Part shown: piece after piece, positions 11,974 to 20,481 of the stretch | Layout: the number at the start of each line of letters is the position of its first letter | Numbering within the stretch: the first letter of the stretch is position 1 | Source: an uncultured Clostridia bacterium | GTDB taxonomy: Bacteria > Bacillota > Clostridia > Christensenellales > Aristaeellaceae | Assembly (NCBI GenBank): GCA_946543085.1 | Contig: CAMNLM010000008.1 | Location: 1 to 37,634 of the forward strand | Direction: 5' to 3' | Length of the DNA: 37,634 nucleotides | Translations under genes and position numbers: made by a program | Notes under the pieces: model-generated | What the model was told of the DNA's origin: nothing | The model's input: only the letters and a program-made list of their open reading frames with translations | Databases searched by the model: none

Positions 11974-13623
11974 CTATCCAAGATATGTGATGGTTGTTCC
12001 GCTGATCGTCACTGTTCGCCATTGCGCGGCCTGATAAACGGGTTGCCCGTCTGACGTGAATTTCTCCACATACAGGCGATTTACATACCCATCTGCAATG
12101 ATTGCGCTATTGATGTCGCAATTCTGCACGACGTTCAGGTAGTTCGCCCATAGCTGGTTTGCTATGGTCTGCCCGGATATGAGGTTGGCTATTTTCGCGT
12201 TCGTCGCCGCGAGCTGGGCCGCTATCGTCTCGCCGTCGAGAATGATCTTATCCGCGTTTATCATGACGGATGAGCCTGCTGAATTGACGGCAAGCACGAT
12301 AGACGCCGCCGTGACCTGCCCGTTGTCGCCGACGGCCTGAACGATCTGTGTGATGCGCCCTGCCTCGACCGTGATCGAAGCGTCGAGCGTGTTTACCGCC
12401 GTGTCAAGGTCAGTCTTCGTCGCGCGGAGGCTGATCTGGTAGCTGTTGGCCTGTATCTCTGTGTGATACTCGGTCATCTGGCTCTGTTGCTTTGTCTGCC
12501 CGTGCGCGTTGCCCGTGCCACCGCCGCCGCCCGAATAGCCCGTTGCCTCTCTCGCCGTATCACGCTCGATATAGACGATATTGGGTATGTACGCGCCGAT
12601 GGTAGGCCGTGTTGCCGTAGGGTCGAGAAGGTCAACCATAAGCCCGATGATGTCACGGGTGAAAATCTCGCCCGTGGGCCGCACCTCAACCACAACCTTG
12701 TCGCCCAGCCGAACGGGCGTGTTGGTGTAGCCGAGCCGCTGAAGATCGCTCAGTGTGCAATCGATGGTCAGCCTCGGCGCGTTGATGGTCTTCAGCGTCT
12801 CCCACGTTTTTTGCAGGAGTATTGCAGGCGACGTTATGTCCGAGTTCTGGTAATAGCCGAAGCGTGGCTCGCCGTTCCTCCCGTATAGCGCCGTCGCCGC
12901 CGGGTCTTCGAGGTAGTCATAGCCAGCCTCATGCCCCGGATGATCCCACGCGGGAGGCCAATCTTCATTCGTGAATTTGATGGGGTCGCCGTTTTCGTCG
13001 TTCGCCCCGTACCCATACAGCGCAGTACACAGTTCGGTATCGTCCCATGTGACTCCCATTTCGTCGGCATTGGATTCCAGCGACAGCCGCATTCCCCGGA
13101 ATGTCCCCTCACGGCTCTTGATGGCCAGCGCCCGCGTTATCCCCGTCTGCGTCACGGTCAAAACCGGAACGATACGAACATTCCAGTTTGCCATGATCGT
13201 GTTCAATGCCTGCCAAACGCTACCGCGAGTGACATCGCCGGAGGAAGTCGGATTGACTTCTGCTGAAGCAAGATTCCACAATACCGCGTTTGAAATGACC
13301 TGCGTCACCGCAACCGATGCGGACATATCTGTCAATTCCACGTCTTCGATATGCACATCGGTCAACTCGGAGATGATAATGTGCTCGGCTGTTATCTCCT
13401 GATACTCGTCCGGGTGATACGTCCGGCACTTCCGTACCTCGAAAATCTGCCAATCGCCATCATAGTCAATAAATCCGATGCGCTGCCCACGGGAAATAAC
13501 CTTGTCTGACAGATACGGGAATGTCGCCGTCAGGCTCATTTCCTGCACCGTCCATGTGGCGCTCTCCGCGTCCCCACGGACAAAAACCGGCGTGTCATCC
13601 GGCGAAAAGAACGTGAAGAGCAT
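11974..13623 (-). CDS. Tail-associated lysin/prophage endopeptidase tail protein (Tal)
   Basis: This 549-aa protein follows Dit, as Tal does in most siphophages of Bacillota. The N-terminal ~370 residues match the baseplate hub fold of the prophage tail endopeptidase family. A glycine-rich stretch (SGGGGGTG) then leads to a helical and beta-rich C-terminal region (about 400-549) that probably trimerises and carries the distal part. No clear peptidase motif is visible. The start ATG at 13623 overlaps the Dit stop (TAATG), with AGAGGTGG upstream. Confidence 0.85.
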   Translation of the reverse strand: MLFTFFSPDDTPVFVRGDAESATWTVQEMSLTATFPYLSDKVISRGQRIGFIDYDGDWQIFEVRKCRTYHPDEYQEITAEHIIISELTDVHIEDVELTDMSASVAVTQVISNAVLWNLASAEVNPTSSGDVTRGSVWQALNTIMANWNVRIVPVLTVTQTGITRALAIKSREGTFRGMRLSLESNADEMGVTWDDTELCTALYGYGANDENGDPIKFTNEDWPPAWDHPGHEAGYDYLEDPAATALYGRNGEPRFGYYQNSDITSPAILLQKTWETLKTINAPRLTIDCTLSDLQRLGYTNTPVRLGDKVVVEVRPTGEIFTRDIIGLMVDLLDPTATRPTIGAYIPNIVYIERDTAREATGYSGGGGGTGNAHGQTKQQSQMTEYHTEIQANSYQISLRATKTDLDTAVNTLDASITVEAGRITQIVQAVGDNGQVTAASIVLAVNSAGSSVMINADKIILDGETIAAQLAATNAKIANLISGQTIANQLWANYLNVVQNCDINSAIIADGYVNRLYVEKFTSDGQPVYQAAQWRTVTISGTTITYLG

Positions 13624-14327
13624 TATTGCCACCTCTCACGCCAGAATATCGTGCCGATTCCTGTGATCGTCTGCGTGCCGGTTTTGGGAAGCAGGAATAC
13701 CGAATCAGCATAATTGTATTGGTCCATGATGCTTGCCCCGTCCACTGCCGCCGTTTGGCGATTGAGATCGATTACGAGATTGCCCGCCGGGATTGACCAC
13801 CAGCTCATGCTCTCGTCGCTGCGGGAGTATTCCACCTCAAACCCATACGTTTCCGGCAGCGTATGCCGTATCTGCATGAGCGGTTCCGCACTGCCCAGCA
13901 CGGTGAATGCCGTGCCGCATGCTGCGCTATGTTCTACGTCCGATGTCCAATACGGATTACCGACCGTCGTAAACGTCAGCCGCAGCCGCGACTCCCACCA
14001 CTGGCGCATGGACGGTTCCGGCAGCCCAGTGCAAATACACTCCAGGTACCTCCCGTCGTTGCCGGGAAGGCGAAGGACGCCCGGTTCCGGCGTCCTTGCC
14101 CAATCCGTAATGTTCTGAAGCGCACGCTGGCGGGCCTCGATGTTTTCCGTCAAGATCGAAAATGTGATCCCGACCGTCCTTGCGCCACCTCTTATCCGCA
14201 CAAACTCGGCGCCCGCTTCCACAGGCCGCTGCCGTGCGGTCACAGACAGCTTAATCGGGGAGATGCTAATATCCGCAATGCGCACAGGCGCGACGCTCTC
14301 AAGCGCTCGCCCGTTGAAATAGATCAT
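13623..14327 (-). CDS. Distal tail protein (Dit)
   Basis: A 234-aa protein of the siphophage tail component family, starting MIYFNGRALESV. Typical features are the N-terminal belt-forming region with ARQRPVEAGAEFVRIRGG and a C-terminal galectin-like half (ending IGTIFWRERWQ). It forms the hexameric hub joining the tail tube to the baseplate. The ATG at 14327 overlaps the tape measure stop by 4 bp. Confidence 0.87.
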   Translation of the reverse strand: MIYFNGRALESVAPVRIADISISPIKLSVTARQRPVEAGAEFVRIRGGARTVGITFSILTENIEARQRALQNITDWARTPEPGVLRLPGNDGRYLECICTGLPEPSMRQWWESRLRLTFTTVGNPYWTSDVEHSAACGTAFTVLGSAEPLMQIRHTLPETYGFEVEYSRSDESMSWWSIPAGNLVIDLNRQTAAVDGASIMDQYNYADSVFLLPKTGTQTITGIGTIFWRERWQ

Positions 14328-17300
14328 CCTCGCCAACCGCTCCTTTCAAGCGCTCTGTAGCTGTCGGCCTGCTGCCCGGAGATCACGCGCCCGACGGTTC
14401 GCCCATCAAGGTACACATTGCCGCCCATGTCAGGCGCTCCGTCCCAGATCGCGCCGTGTAGCGCTCCATAGTCGATGCTGTTCGCCGTCTGCGCCCCGCC
14501 ATGCTTAAAGTCGCGCCATATCCGCGCCTCTTCTGCCGTCAGGATGCTCTCGCCTTCATGGAGCTGGGCGAGGTAGTTGTCAAACGGCACATAGTCAAGC
14601 CCTGTCGCGTGCTCCCCGTTGATCGTCAGCGTCGGCGAAATGTTGCCCGTCATAATGCCCGCGTTGAAGTTGCCGTATTGCTGAAGGTCCGCAAGCACCT
14701 TTTTCAGCGCGTCAACCTGGGTCTGCACTTCGGGTATCTTGTCCGCAATGCCGTCCGCGATGCCCTGCACCGTCGCAGTCATCGCGTCTTTCGCCTCGCC
14801 CGACATATCCAGCGCCTCGGCGGTTTCCTGCGCTTTTTCGACGAGCTTGTCAAACTCCTTATCCGCGTCCAACCGCTGGTTGGTTAGCTCCGTGGCCAGC
14901 GCCTCGCGCTTCTGCGCCACCTCCGCGAATTGCTGGTTGAGCCTTTGCACCGCGTCCCCGTTCGCGCTGATCGTGCCGTCCGTCAACGCCCGGAGATAAT
15001 CAAGGCTCTCCGTACTGCCGTCCGCAAGCGCCGCCAATACGTCGCTCGACAAGCCCAGATCACGCGCCTTTTGCAGCGTACTTTCGTACTCATTGAGGAA
15101 GTCAAGCTGAGACTGTAGCCCCTGGGCCATGCGGTCGGCGGTCGGAATGCTTTCGTTTAGCTCATAGAACTGCTTCGACAGGCTGCTTGTGTCTTTCCCC
15201 GCGCTGCTAAATTCCCCGATCTGCTTCTGGAGATCGTTCATTTTCTCCCGCGCCTGTTCTGCCGGGGTCACGACCTTGCCAAACCCGGATGCCGTCTGCG
15301 CAAGCGTCCGCGCCGTTTCGTCGCGCGTCTGTTTGTAGTACGTGTCAAGCTCTTTGAGCGCGTCTGTAAGCGCCGTCACGCCCTCTGTCGCCGCCGCCTT
15401 CTGCGCATCGGTCAGCGTCTCTGTCGCCGCTGCCGCGTCCTCGACGATGCCGGCCTGTTCTCCGATCTCCGCATTTAGCGCGGCTTCTTCGTCCGCGAGA
15501 TACTGCGCCGCTGCTGCGTTGGCCTCTATTTCTTTCTCATACTCTGCTGTGGCTTTTGTGGATTCCTTTTCCGCTGCTTCAAGCTCTCTGGCCAGCTTGC
15601 TTGCCTTTGAAAGATTCTCATCGCCAAATTCAAGCGCGGCTGTTGTCCCTATAGCTGCCTCTTCCTCTGGGGTGAAGTTCGCAACCGCTTTCAGCGCGTC
15701 CAATTCACCCCGCAACCTGTCGCGCGTCGCCTTTGCCGTAATTGCCGCAAGCTCTTTCTCATACTCTGCCGCACGGCGCTGTTCGAACGCATCAACCTTG
15801 GCGTTGTGCGCTTTCCACAGTGCGATCTTGCGCTGACCATCCTGCCACGCGGTCACATACTCGGCAATAGCCTCCGCGCCGCCCTGTACCTCGCCCGTTT
15901 CGGTGTTGATGATGTCCGCGAGACCGGGAATAGTGTTGACAAGCTCCTTTGTGGTCGCCAACCATTCCTTTTGCATGGTGGTGATCTCTTCTTCGGAGTA
16001 CCTGAGTTCACGCAGCCCCTGCCGCGCCTCCTCACTCTCGTTTCCCATAGCGAGGAATTGCGCCGCTTGGCTGGTGAAAAATTCTCCGCTCTTTTCGCCG
16101 CCGCTGAGACCTTTGGTAAGCGCTTCAAAGAGAATATCCCAGCCCCGCGCGCTGTTCGGGTCGAGCTGGTTTGCCGCTGCCGAAAGGCTGTCAAGCCATG
16201 CCTTCGTGCCCTCGGCGTCTTTGCCCGTCAATTCGCTCAGCTGCTCCGCATTGGCATACAGCTCTGACAGAAGCGCGTTCCACGCTTCGCCCCGGTCAAG
16301 GCTCTCATCCTCGCCCGCGATAGCCTTCGCAAAGTCGGTGAAATTCCTGCCGTTGATCTTCTTTGACGTGATCGTGCCGATGTTCGAAAGCGCACCCAGC
16401 AGGGCTTTCCAGTTGGTGACCGTCCCGCTCTTCAGGTTGCCGAGACCTTCTGTAAGCTCCTGGATGTTCCTGTTGCCTGCCGTCGGGATGCGGTTCAGCG
16501 TGGTGATCAGGTCGCTTGCATAGTCGGCGGTCTGCTGAATTTCCGCTATCTTTCGTTCCGTCTGGAGGTCGATTTCCGCAATTTCATCTAGGACGGTGGT
16601 CGGCTTCGGCTTCGTCAACTCAGACATCATGCTGTTCAGTCCGACCACGACATCGGTAACGATCGGCAAGATGCTCTTGCCGATGCTGGTTTTCAGGCTC
16701 TCAATGTTTGTTTCCAGCATCCGCAGGCTGTTGGCGTACCCATCCGACGTGCGCGAAAAGTCGCCCTGCGCGTCTGCGGTCGCTTGCATGAGATACTGAT
16801 AGCGGATGAGCGTCTGCTGCCCCTGCGACATCTTGTCAAAAGCCGTCGTGATGCCTTTGGATAGCGCATACGCCTCCAGGTTTGCCACAGACATGTTGAT
16901 GCCGAGTGCCTTGAGCGGCTCGGTCTCGCCGGAGATTCCGCTCTGAATCTTTTGGAACGCTGTCTCAAAATCGAGGTTGTAGAAGGACGCCATGTCAGCC
17001 GCAAGCCCCGCAAGGTCGGTGGACATCCCCACGATCTCAGGCCCGGCAAGCCCCGCGCTCTTCATCATCGCGCCGAGCGTCGATGTGAACCGCTTGGCCT
17101 GCGTCTCTGTCAAGCCAAACTGCGTGCCCGCATTCCGCGCCCACTGTTCGATCTTGTTTGCGTCCGCGCCGAAGGTAACATCGACAACGTTCTGCACCTC
17201 TTCCAGGTCTGACGCCGCGTCAATCGCCGCCGCGCCCCACTCCTTGAGCGTCTGCGCCACCTTCGCCGCGATAGCCGACGCCGTAACGGCCTTGAAGGCC

Positions 17301-17488
17301 CCCGCAAAATCGTCAATAATGCCGGACGCGGTGGAGCTTGATGATTGTCCGATGCCCTTGTTTGCCTCGCTGACAGCGTTGTCCCAGCGGCGGGATTCCC
17401 TCTCAATGCTGCGCGTCGTGTCTGTCAGCGAACGCTGTATGTCGCTGTTGTCGCCCTTGATCTCAAATACGACCTGCCCGTCTGCCAT
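14324..17488 (-). CDS. Tape measure protein
   Basis: At 1054 aa it is the longest gene and the only one of its kind. It has long helical, coiled-coil-rich stretches throughout and a conserved N-terminal third (GTQFGLTETQAKRFTSTLGA around residue 125 and the following TDLAGLAADMASFYNL) typical of tape measure proteins. A hydrophobic segment lies near residues 60-90. At about 1.5 angstroms per residue it predicts a tail near 155-160 nm, consistent with a siphovirus. The ATG at 17488 overlaps the Gp15 stop (TGATG). Confidence 0.92.
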   Translation of the reverse strand: MADGQVVFEIKGDNSDIQRSLTDTTRSIERESRRWDNAVSEANKGIGQSSSSTASGIIDDFAGAFKAVTASAIAAKVAQTLKEWGAAAIDAASDLEEVQNVVDVTFGADANKIEQWARNAGTQFGLTETQAKRFTSTLGAMMKSAGLAGPEIVGMSTDLAGLAADMASFYNLDFETAFQKIQSGISGETEPLKALGINMSVANLEAYALSKGITTAFDKMSQGQQTLIRYQYLMQATADAQGDFSRTSDGYANSLRMLETNIESLKTSIGKSILPIVTDVVVGLNSMMSELTKPKPTTVLDEIAEIDLQTERKIAEIQQTADYASDLITTLNRIPTAGNRNIQELTEGLGNLKSGTVTNWKALLGALSNIGTITSKKINGRNFTDFAKAIAGEDESLDRGEAWNALLSELYANAEQLSELTGKDAEGTKAWLDSLSAAANQLDPNSARGWDILFEALTKGLSGGEKSGEFFTSQAAQFLAMGNESEEARQGLRELRYSEEEITTMQKEWLATTKELVNTIPGLADIINTETGEVQGGAEAIAEYVTAWQDGQRKIALWKAHNAKVDAFEQRRAAEYEKELAAITAKATRDRLRGELDALKAVANFTPEEEAAIGTTAALEFGDENLSKASKLARELEAAEKESTKATAEYEKEIEANAAAAQYLADEEAALNAEIGEQAGIVEDAAAATETLTDAQKAAATEGVTALTDALKELDTYYKQTRDETARTLAQTASGFGKVVTPAEQAREKMNDLQKQIGEFSSAGKDTSSLSKQFYELNESIPTADRMAQGLQSQLDFLNEYESTLQKARDLGLSSDVLAALADGSTESLDYLRALTDGTISANGDAVQRLNQQFAEVAQKREALATELTNQRLDADKEFDKLVEKAQETAEALDMSGEAKDAMTATVQGIADGIADKIPEVQTQVDALKKVLADLQQYGNFNAGIMTGNISPTLTINGEHATGLDYVPFDNYLAQLHEGESILTAEEARIWRDFKHGGAQTANSIDYGALHGAIWDGAPDMGGNVYLDGRTVGRVISGQQADSYRALERSGWRG

Positions 17489-18072
17489 CAACGCTCACCG
17501 CCCTTGTTTGCCATGTCCAATAGTGTCTGCGCCAATATCCGCAGCCCGGTATTAAGCCCCTCTGCCGCTTCTCTCTCGCTCATCTTCAGCGCGAAACGCC
17601 GCTTTGCGTCCGCAAGCCATTTCCGTTCTTCTGCGTTGTATTTCGTCGGCTTCGGCATGGGTCGCGCCCGGATGCCGAGCACCTCCGTGTACTTGCTGCC
17701 CTCCGGGAGAGCGCCCAGCAGCGCCGAAAACTCCACCCAATGCACCTTGTCCCGGTATAGGTCGATGTTGTACGCCTGGCGAAACGCTGCTCTGATATAG
17801 TCCGCGTCCTGGTCAAAGTCCGTTATCCGCTGCCCGTCTCCGCCTTTTCGCGCGGGGAACAGCAGCGCCTTGACCGCCGCCAATACGGGCGCCGGGTCGC
17901 GCGGAGGCCGCCGCATAATGCACTTGAGCGCGATATATGCGCGTGCGTCCGGGATGATGTCATCCCGCTGCAATACGTCGAGCATCCGCAGCACGTTGCG
18001 GAAGTCAAGGTCAAGCCTGTACCGCTTGCCCTGGACCGTCACGCTGTCCGGGAGCCGTTCATATAGTCTCAT
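17488..18072 (-). CDS. Gp15-like tail protein (tail assembly chaperone T-type)
   Basis: The 194-aa protein (MRLYERLPDSVTVQGKRYRL...) belongs to the bacteriophage Gp15 family, which lies just before the tape measure gene and is thought to act like the gpGT chaperone extension. The ATG at 18072 overlaps the upstream stop by 4 bp, with only a weak Shine-Dalgarno (AAGAG). Translation may depend on re-initiation or a frameshift at the GCAAAATGA junction. Confidence 0.83.
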   Translation of the reverse strand: MRLYERLPDSVTVQGKRYRLDLDFRNVLRMLDVLQRDDIIPDARAYIALKCIMRRPPRDPAPVLAAVKALLFPARKGGDGQRITDFDQDADYIRAAFRQAYNIDLYRDKVHWVEFSALLGALPEGSKYTEVLGIRARPMPKPTKYNAEERKWLADAKRRFALKMSEREAAEGLNTGLRILAQTLLDMANKGGER

Positions 18073-18431
18073 TTTGCGCTCTTGATCTGCGCCTTGCGTA
18101 TCTTTCCGGCGAGAATATCCTTGAAATACCGCCCGCAAAGGTCGATAACCGTCCCCGCGTCCCCGCCGCAGAATTTGTATAGCGTCTGCGCCTGATCTTC
18201 GCCGAAAATAGCCTGTGCAAGCGCCATAGCCGCATTATCTATCGTCTCCGGGTCGCTCGTCTGAGAGACGCTTTTAAGCGCCTCCTGCGCGTGGTTCAGG
18301 TCGCGCACCAATTCCGACGCCGGCTTGTCAACCTTCATCGTGATCGTCTCGTCGCCGTCTTTGAAACATATCTCGTCGCGCACCTGCCCGCGCCGCGCCT
18401 CAATGACGGGCGTCCTGCGAAAAATGCTCAT
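18069..18431 (-). CDS. Tail assembly chaperone (G-type), 120 aa
   Basis: The protein starts MSIFRRTPVIEARRG and has an acidic, helical body. It occupies the slot between the major tail protein and Gp15 where the G-type tail chaperone lies in siphophages. TAGGAGGGCAATA precedes the start at 18431. The assignment rests on position and size more than on a motif. Confidence 0.75.
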   Translation of the reverse strand: MSIFRRTPVIEARRGQVRDEICFKDGDETITMKVDKPASELVRDLNHAQEALKSVSQTSDPETIDNAAMALAQAIFGEDQAQTLYKFCGGDAGTVIDLCGRYFKDILAGKIRKAQIKSAK

Positions 18432-18484
18432 TATTGCCCTCCTATAGCAAATATGGGGAGGGTCGCCCCTCCCCGCTGGTTGCA

Positions 18485-18949
18485 TTACGCCGTGGTCACA
18501 GTCGGGATGCCGTTCACCCGCAGCGTGCAGGAGAACGGGACGAGATCGGTCGCCGCGCCGCCGAAGTCCACGATGTCGGTGATCGTGCAGTCGGCGATGA
18601 TGGTCTCCACGAGCGTCTCATGGTCGTAGATTTCGACCTTGAGCGAAGACTTGCGATCCTGCCCGAGGCTGTACCGCAGCCCCGCGATGTAATCCTGCGC
18701 CGCGTCTCCGATCACGCGATGCCCGGAAACCGCGTACTCAGGCGCGATGCCCGTCACTTCGTTGTTCGCGCCGCCCAGCCCGCACATGTAAAACGCCTGC
18801 TGGTTCTGTTCGTTGACAGAGGGCGTGATGCTCTCGATGCCCGCGCAGAGCGGAGAATACGTCCAGACCGCCGGGGTCGCGCTGGTGGCACTCGTACCGA
18901 TGCTCATCTTGATGACCCATTCGGGGTTAAGATTCGGCAATTTTCTCAC
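18485..18949 (-). CDS. Major tail tube protein
   Basis: A 154-aa protein of a Bacillota phage tail tube type, rich in beta structure (SSLKVEIYDHETLVETIIAD...FSCTLRVNG). It follows the three minor capsid/completion genes and precedes the tail chaperones, the standard location. The start is either GTG at 18949 (GTGA overlap with the upstream stop) or TTG at 18940, which is better spaced from AGAGGTGAG. Confidence 0.82.
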   Translation of the reverse strand: MRKLPNLNPEWVIKMSIGTSATSATPAVWTYSPLCAGIESITPSVNEQNQQAFYMCGLGGANNEVTGIAPEYAVSGHRVIGDAAQDYIAGLRYSLGQDRKSSLKVEIYDHETLVETIIADCTITDIVDFGGAATDLVPFSCTLRVNGIPTVTTA

Positions 18950-19344
18950 CTCTCATAGTATTCTACGGATAACGCCGAAGCCATTATCCATGTGTTGTTG
19001 CCCTCCCGCCCGATGATCTGCGGGAGGGTATACGTGCGAATATCCACTATCTGCCAGCCCTCGCCCATCGGGTAAGACTTCGCGCGGGTAAGCTCATAGT
19101 GGATGTCGTTCAACGTGTGCGTCAGGGTATAGAGGTCGGGATGTTTCGCGTTGATGGTCACATCCAGCGGCACAACGGTATTTTTGTCCATGTGCGTCAC
19201 TGCGGGCGTGCTTGGCCCGATCTCGCACACGATGCCGCTGCCCGTCGGGAGCGCCCCGCGCGTTGCCGTTGCGAACGGCGTCATAGCGTTGATAAGGTCG
19301 ATAACGGCCTCGATCACCGCGTCTGCCACGCTTGTCTTCGTCAT
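18946..19344 (-). CDS. Tail completion/Minor_capsid_3-like protein
   Basis: The 132-aa protein (MTKTSVADAVIEAVIDLINA...) resembles the Minor_capsid_3 family, which includes tail-terminator-like proteins that cap the tail tube. It is the last of the three-gene minor capsid block. The ATG at 19344 overlaps the preceding stop by 4 bp and has CGGAG upstream. An upstream in-frame ATG inside the preceding gene was rejected. Confidence 0.75.
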   Translation of the reverse strand: MTKTSVADAVIEAVIDLINAMTPFATATRGALPTGSGIVCEIGPSTPAVTHMDKNTVVPLDVTINAKHPDLYTLTHTLNDIHYELTRAKSYPMGEGWQIVDIRTYTLPQIIGREGNNTWIMASALSVEYYER

Positions 19345-19685
19345 AGGTTCATCTCCGTTAGCCTCTGTGCCTGGCGCTGCCATTGAATGATCTTGCTTCG
19401 CTTCGCGTACTCAGCCCAGCGCCACGTCGCCTGCGGGTTGACGTCGGTGTATGCCGTCCTGATCTCCCAATACTGCCGCCGGGCATATGGCGTTTGCCAT
19501 ACGATCTTGCCCTCATCGAGCCGGGAATGTATCATGCTCGACGCGATCAACATTCCCGTGTCCTCTTTGCAATACTGGTTGCAGTCGTCGCGTATCTCCG
19601 CCGCAAGCAAGGGCAAGCCCTTTTTGAACGCGCCTGTGATCTTCGCCTCGACCGCGTGGCGATCGATATTGATCTTCACGCTCAT
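19341..19685 (-). CDS. Minor_capsid_2-like head-tail connector protein
   Basis: A 114-aa protein with the family hallmark QTPYARRQYWE near residue 65, N-terminal helix and KSIIQW-like C-terminus (SKIIQWQRQAQ). Members are neck/tail-joining proteins (HK97 gp10-like). GGGAGGTGGG lies before the ATG at 19685. The much longer frame extending upstream is Arg/Gly-rich and lies over another gene, so it was rejected. Confidence 0.82.
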   Translation of the reverse strand: MSVKINIDRHAVEAKITGAFKKGLPLLAAEIRDDCNQYCKEDTGMLIASSMIHSRLDEGKIVWQTPYARRQYWEIRTAYTDVNPQATWRWAEYAKRSKIIQWQRQAQRLTEMNL

Positions 19686-20047
19686 ACCAATCCCACCTCC
19701 CAATGATGGAAATGGTCGGTATCGTCCCGCAGCGCGTCCACGCTCATGACCGTGTATCGTGTCCCGCGAACGGTTACAAAAACGTCCCCGCCCGCTTCGT
19801 GCGCCTGTTCGAGCAGCCTGTCCCACTCCAGTTGTGGAGATGACAAGCGCCCGTCCACAAAGAGCACCGCCCGCAATTGCTGGTCGGTGTCCGTCGGCGT
19901 CTTCCTGATCTCGGCGGTCGGCTGAAGGTGTACGCGGCTGACGATGTACGTCTGCCATCGCTTGGTGCGCTGGTATGCGTCCGTCTGCAAGCACACCTCA
20001 ACTGTTGCCGTGCTGCGCAGGATCCGCGCGGGGATCGGCCTCAGCAT
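19682..20047 (-). CDS. Minor_capsid_1-like head-closure protein
   Basis: The 121-aa protein (MLRPIPARILRSTATVEVCL...) contains SRVHLQP and a beta-rich core ending DHFHHWEVGLV, typical of Minor_capsid_1/head-closure proteins. The ATG at 20047 overlaps the upstream TAA (TAATG), with AGGTGG correctly spaced. It acts at the head-tail interface by family and position. Confidence 0.78.
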   Translation of the reverse strand: MLRPIPARILRSTATVEVCLQTDAYQRTKRWQTYIVSRVHLQPTAEIRKTPTDTDQQLRAVLFVDGRLSSPQLEWDRLLEQAHEAGGDVFVTVRGTRYTVMSVDALRDDTDHFHHWEVGLV

Positions 20048-20469
20048 TACGGCCACCACCTGCCCTCTACGACAGGCACAGCAGGATTGAGCAGTCCTGT
20101 TTGCTCCAGGTACATCATCGCCAGGGGCGCGACGTTCCCGGCCATGCTGCCACCCGCGGAAGCCGCAGCGCCGCTTCTGCCGTGCACGCTCACCTTGCCG
20201 ACGGTGAAGCCGTTGTCGGTCCCCGCGGCGAGCACCACGCTGTCCAAGCCGTTGACGGCAAAAAAGTCCGCCTGCGCGCAGATCGCTTTGCGGTAGAGCG
20301 TCTGGATCGGCTCAGGGAATTGGCCGATGCTGTTCACAGTCACCGCCCAGCGCGTCATGGCGCCCACGACGTCCTCAGCGCGGGCGCAGAGCGCCGGGAA
20401 GGAGGTCTCGTCGGCCTCCGTTCCCATGTAGACAGTGCTGTAAAAGCTGTAGCCCACGATCGCGCTCAT
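20047..20469 (-). CDS. Head-tail adaptor protein (gp6/gp15-like)
   Basis: A 140-aa protein directly after the major capsid gene. Its beginning (MSAIVGYSFYSTVYMG) and helical middle fit the adaptor proteins that sit on the portal. The C-terminal part is unusually rich in Gly and Ala. GAGGTGAGCGT precedes the ATG. Assignment is mainly positional. Confidence 0.68.
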   Translation of the reverse strand: MSAIVGYSFYSTVYMGTEADETSFPALCARAEDVVGAMTRWAVTVNSIGQFPEPIQTLYRKAICAQADFFAVNGLDSVVLAAGTDNGFTVGKVSVHGRSGAAASAGGSMAGNVAPLAMMYLEQTGLLNPAVPVVEGRWWP

Positions 20470-20481
20470 ACGCTCACCTCA

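Noticed and set aside
19341..19994. 217-aa version of the Minor_capsid_2-like protein
   Set aside because: The extra 103 residues overlap the head-closure gene and are Arg/Gly-rich; the ATG at 19685 has a good ribosome binding site.
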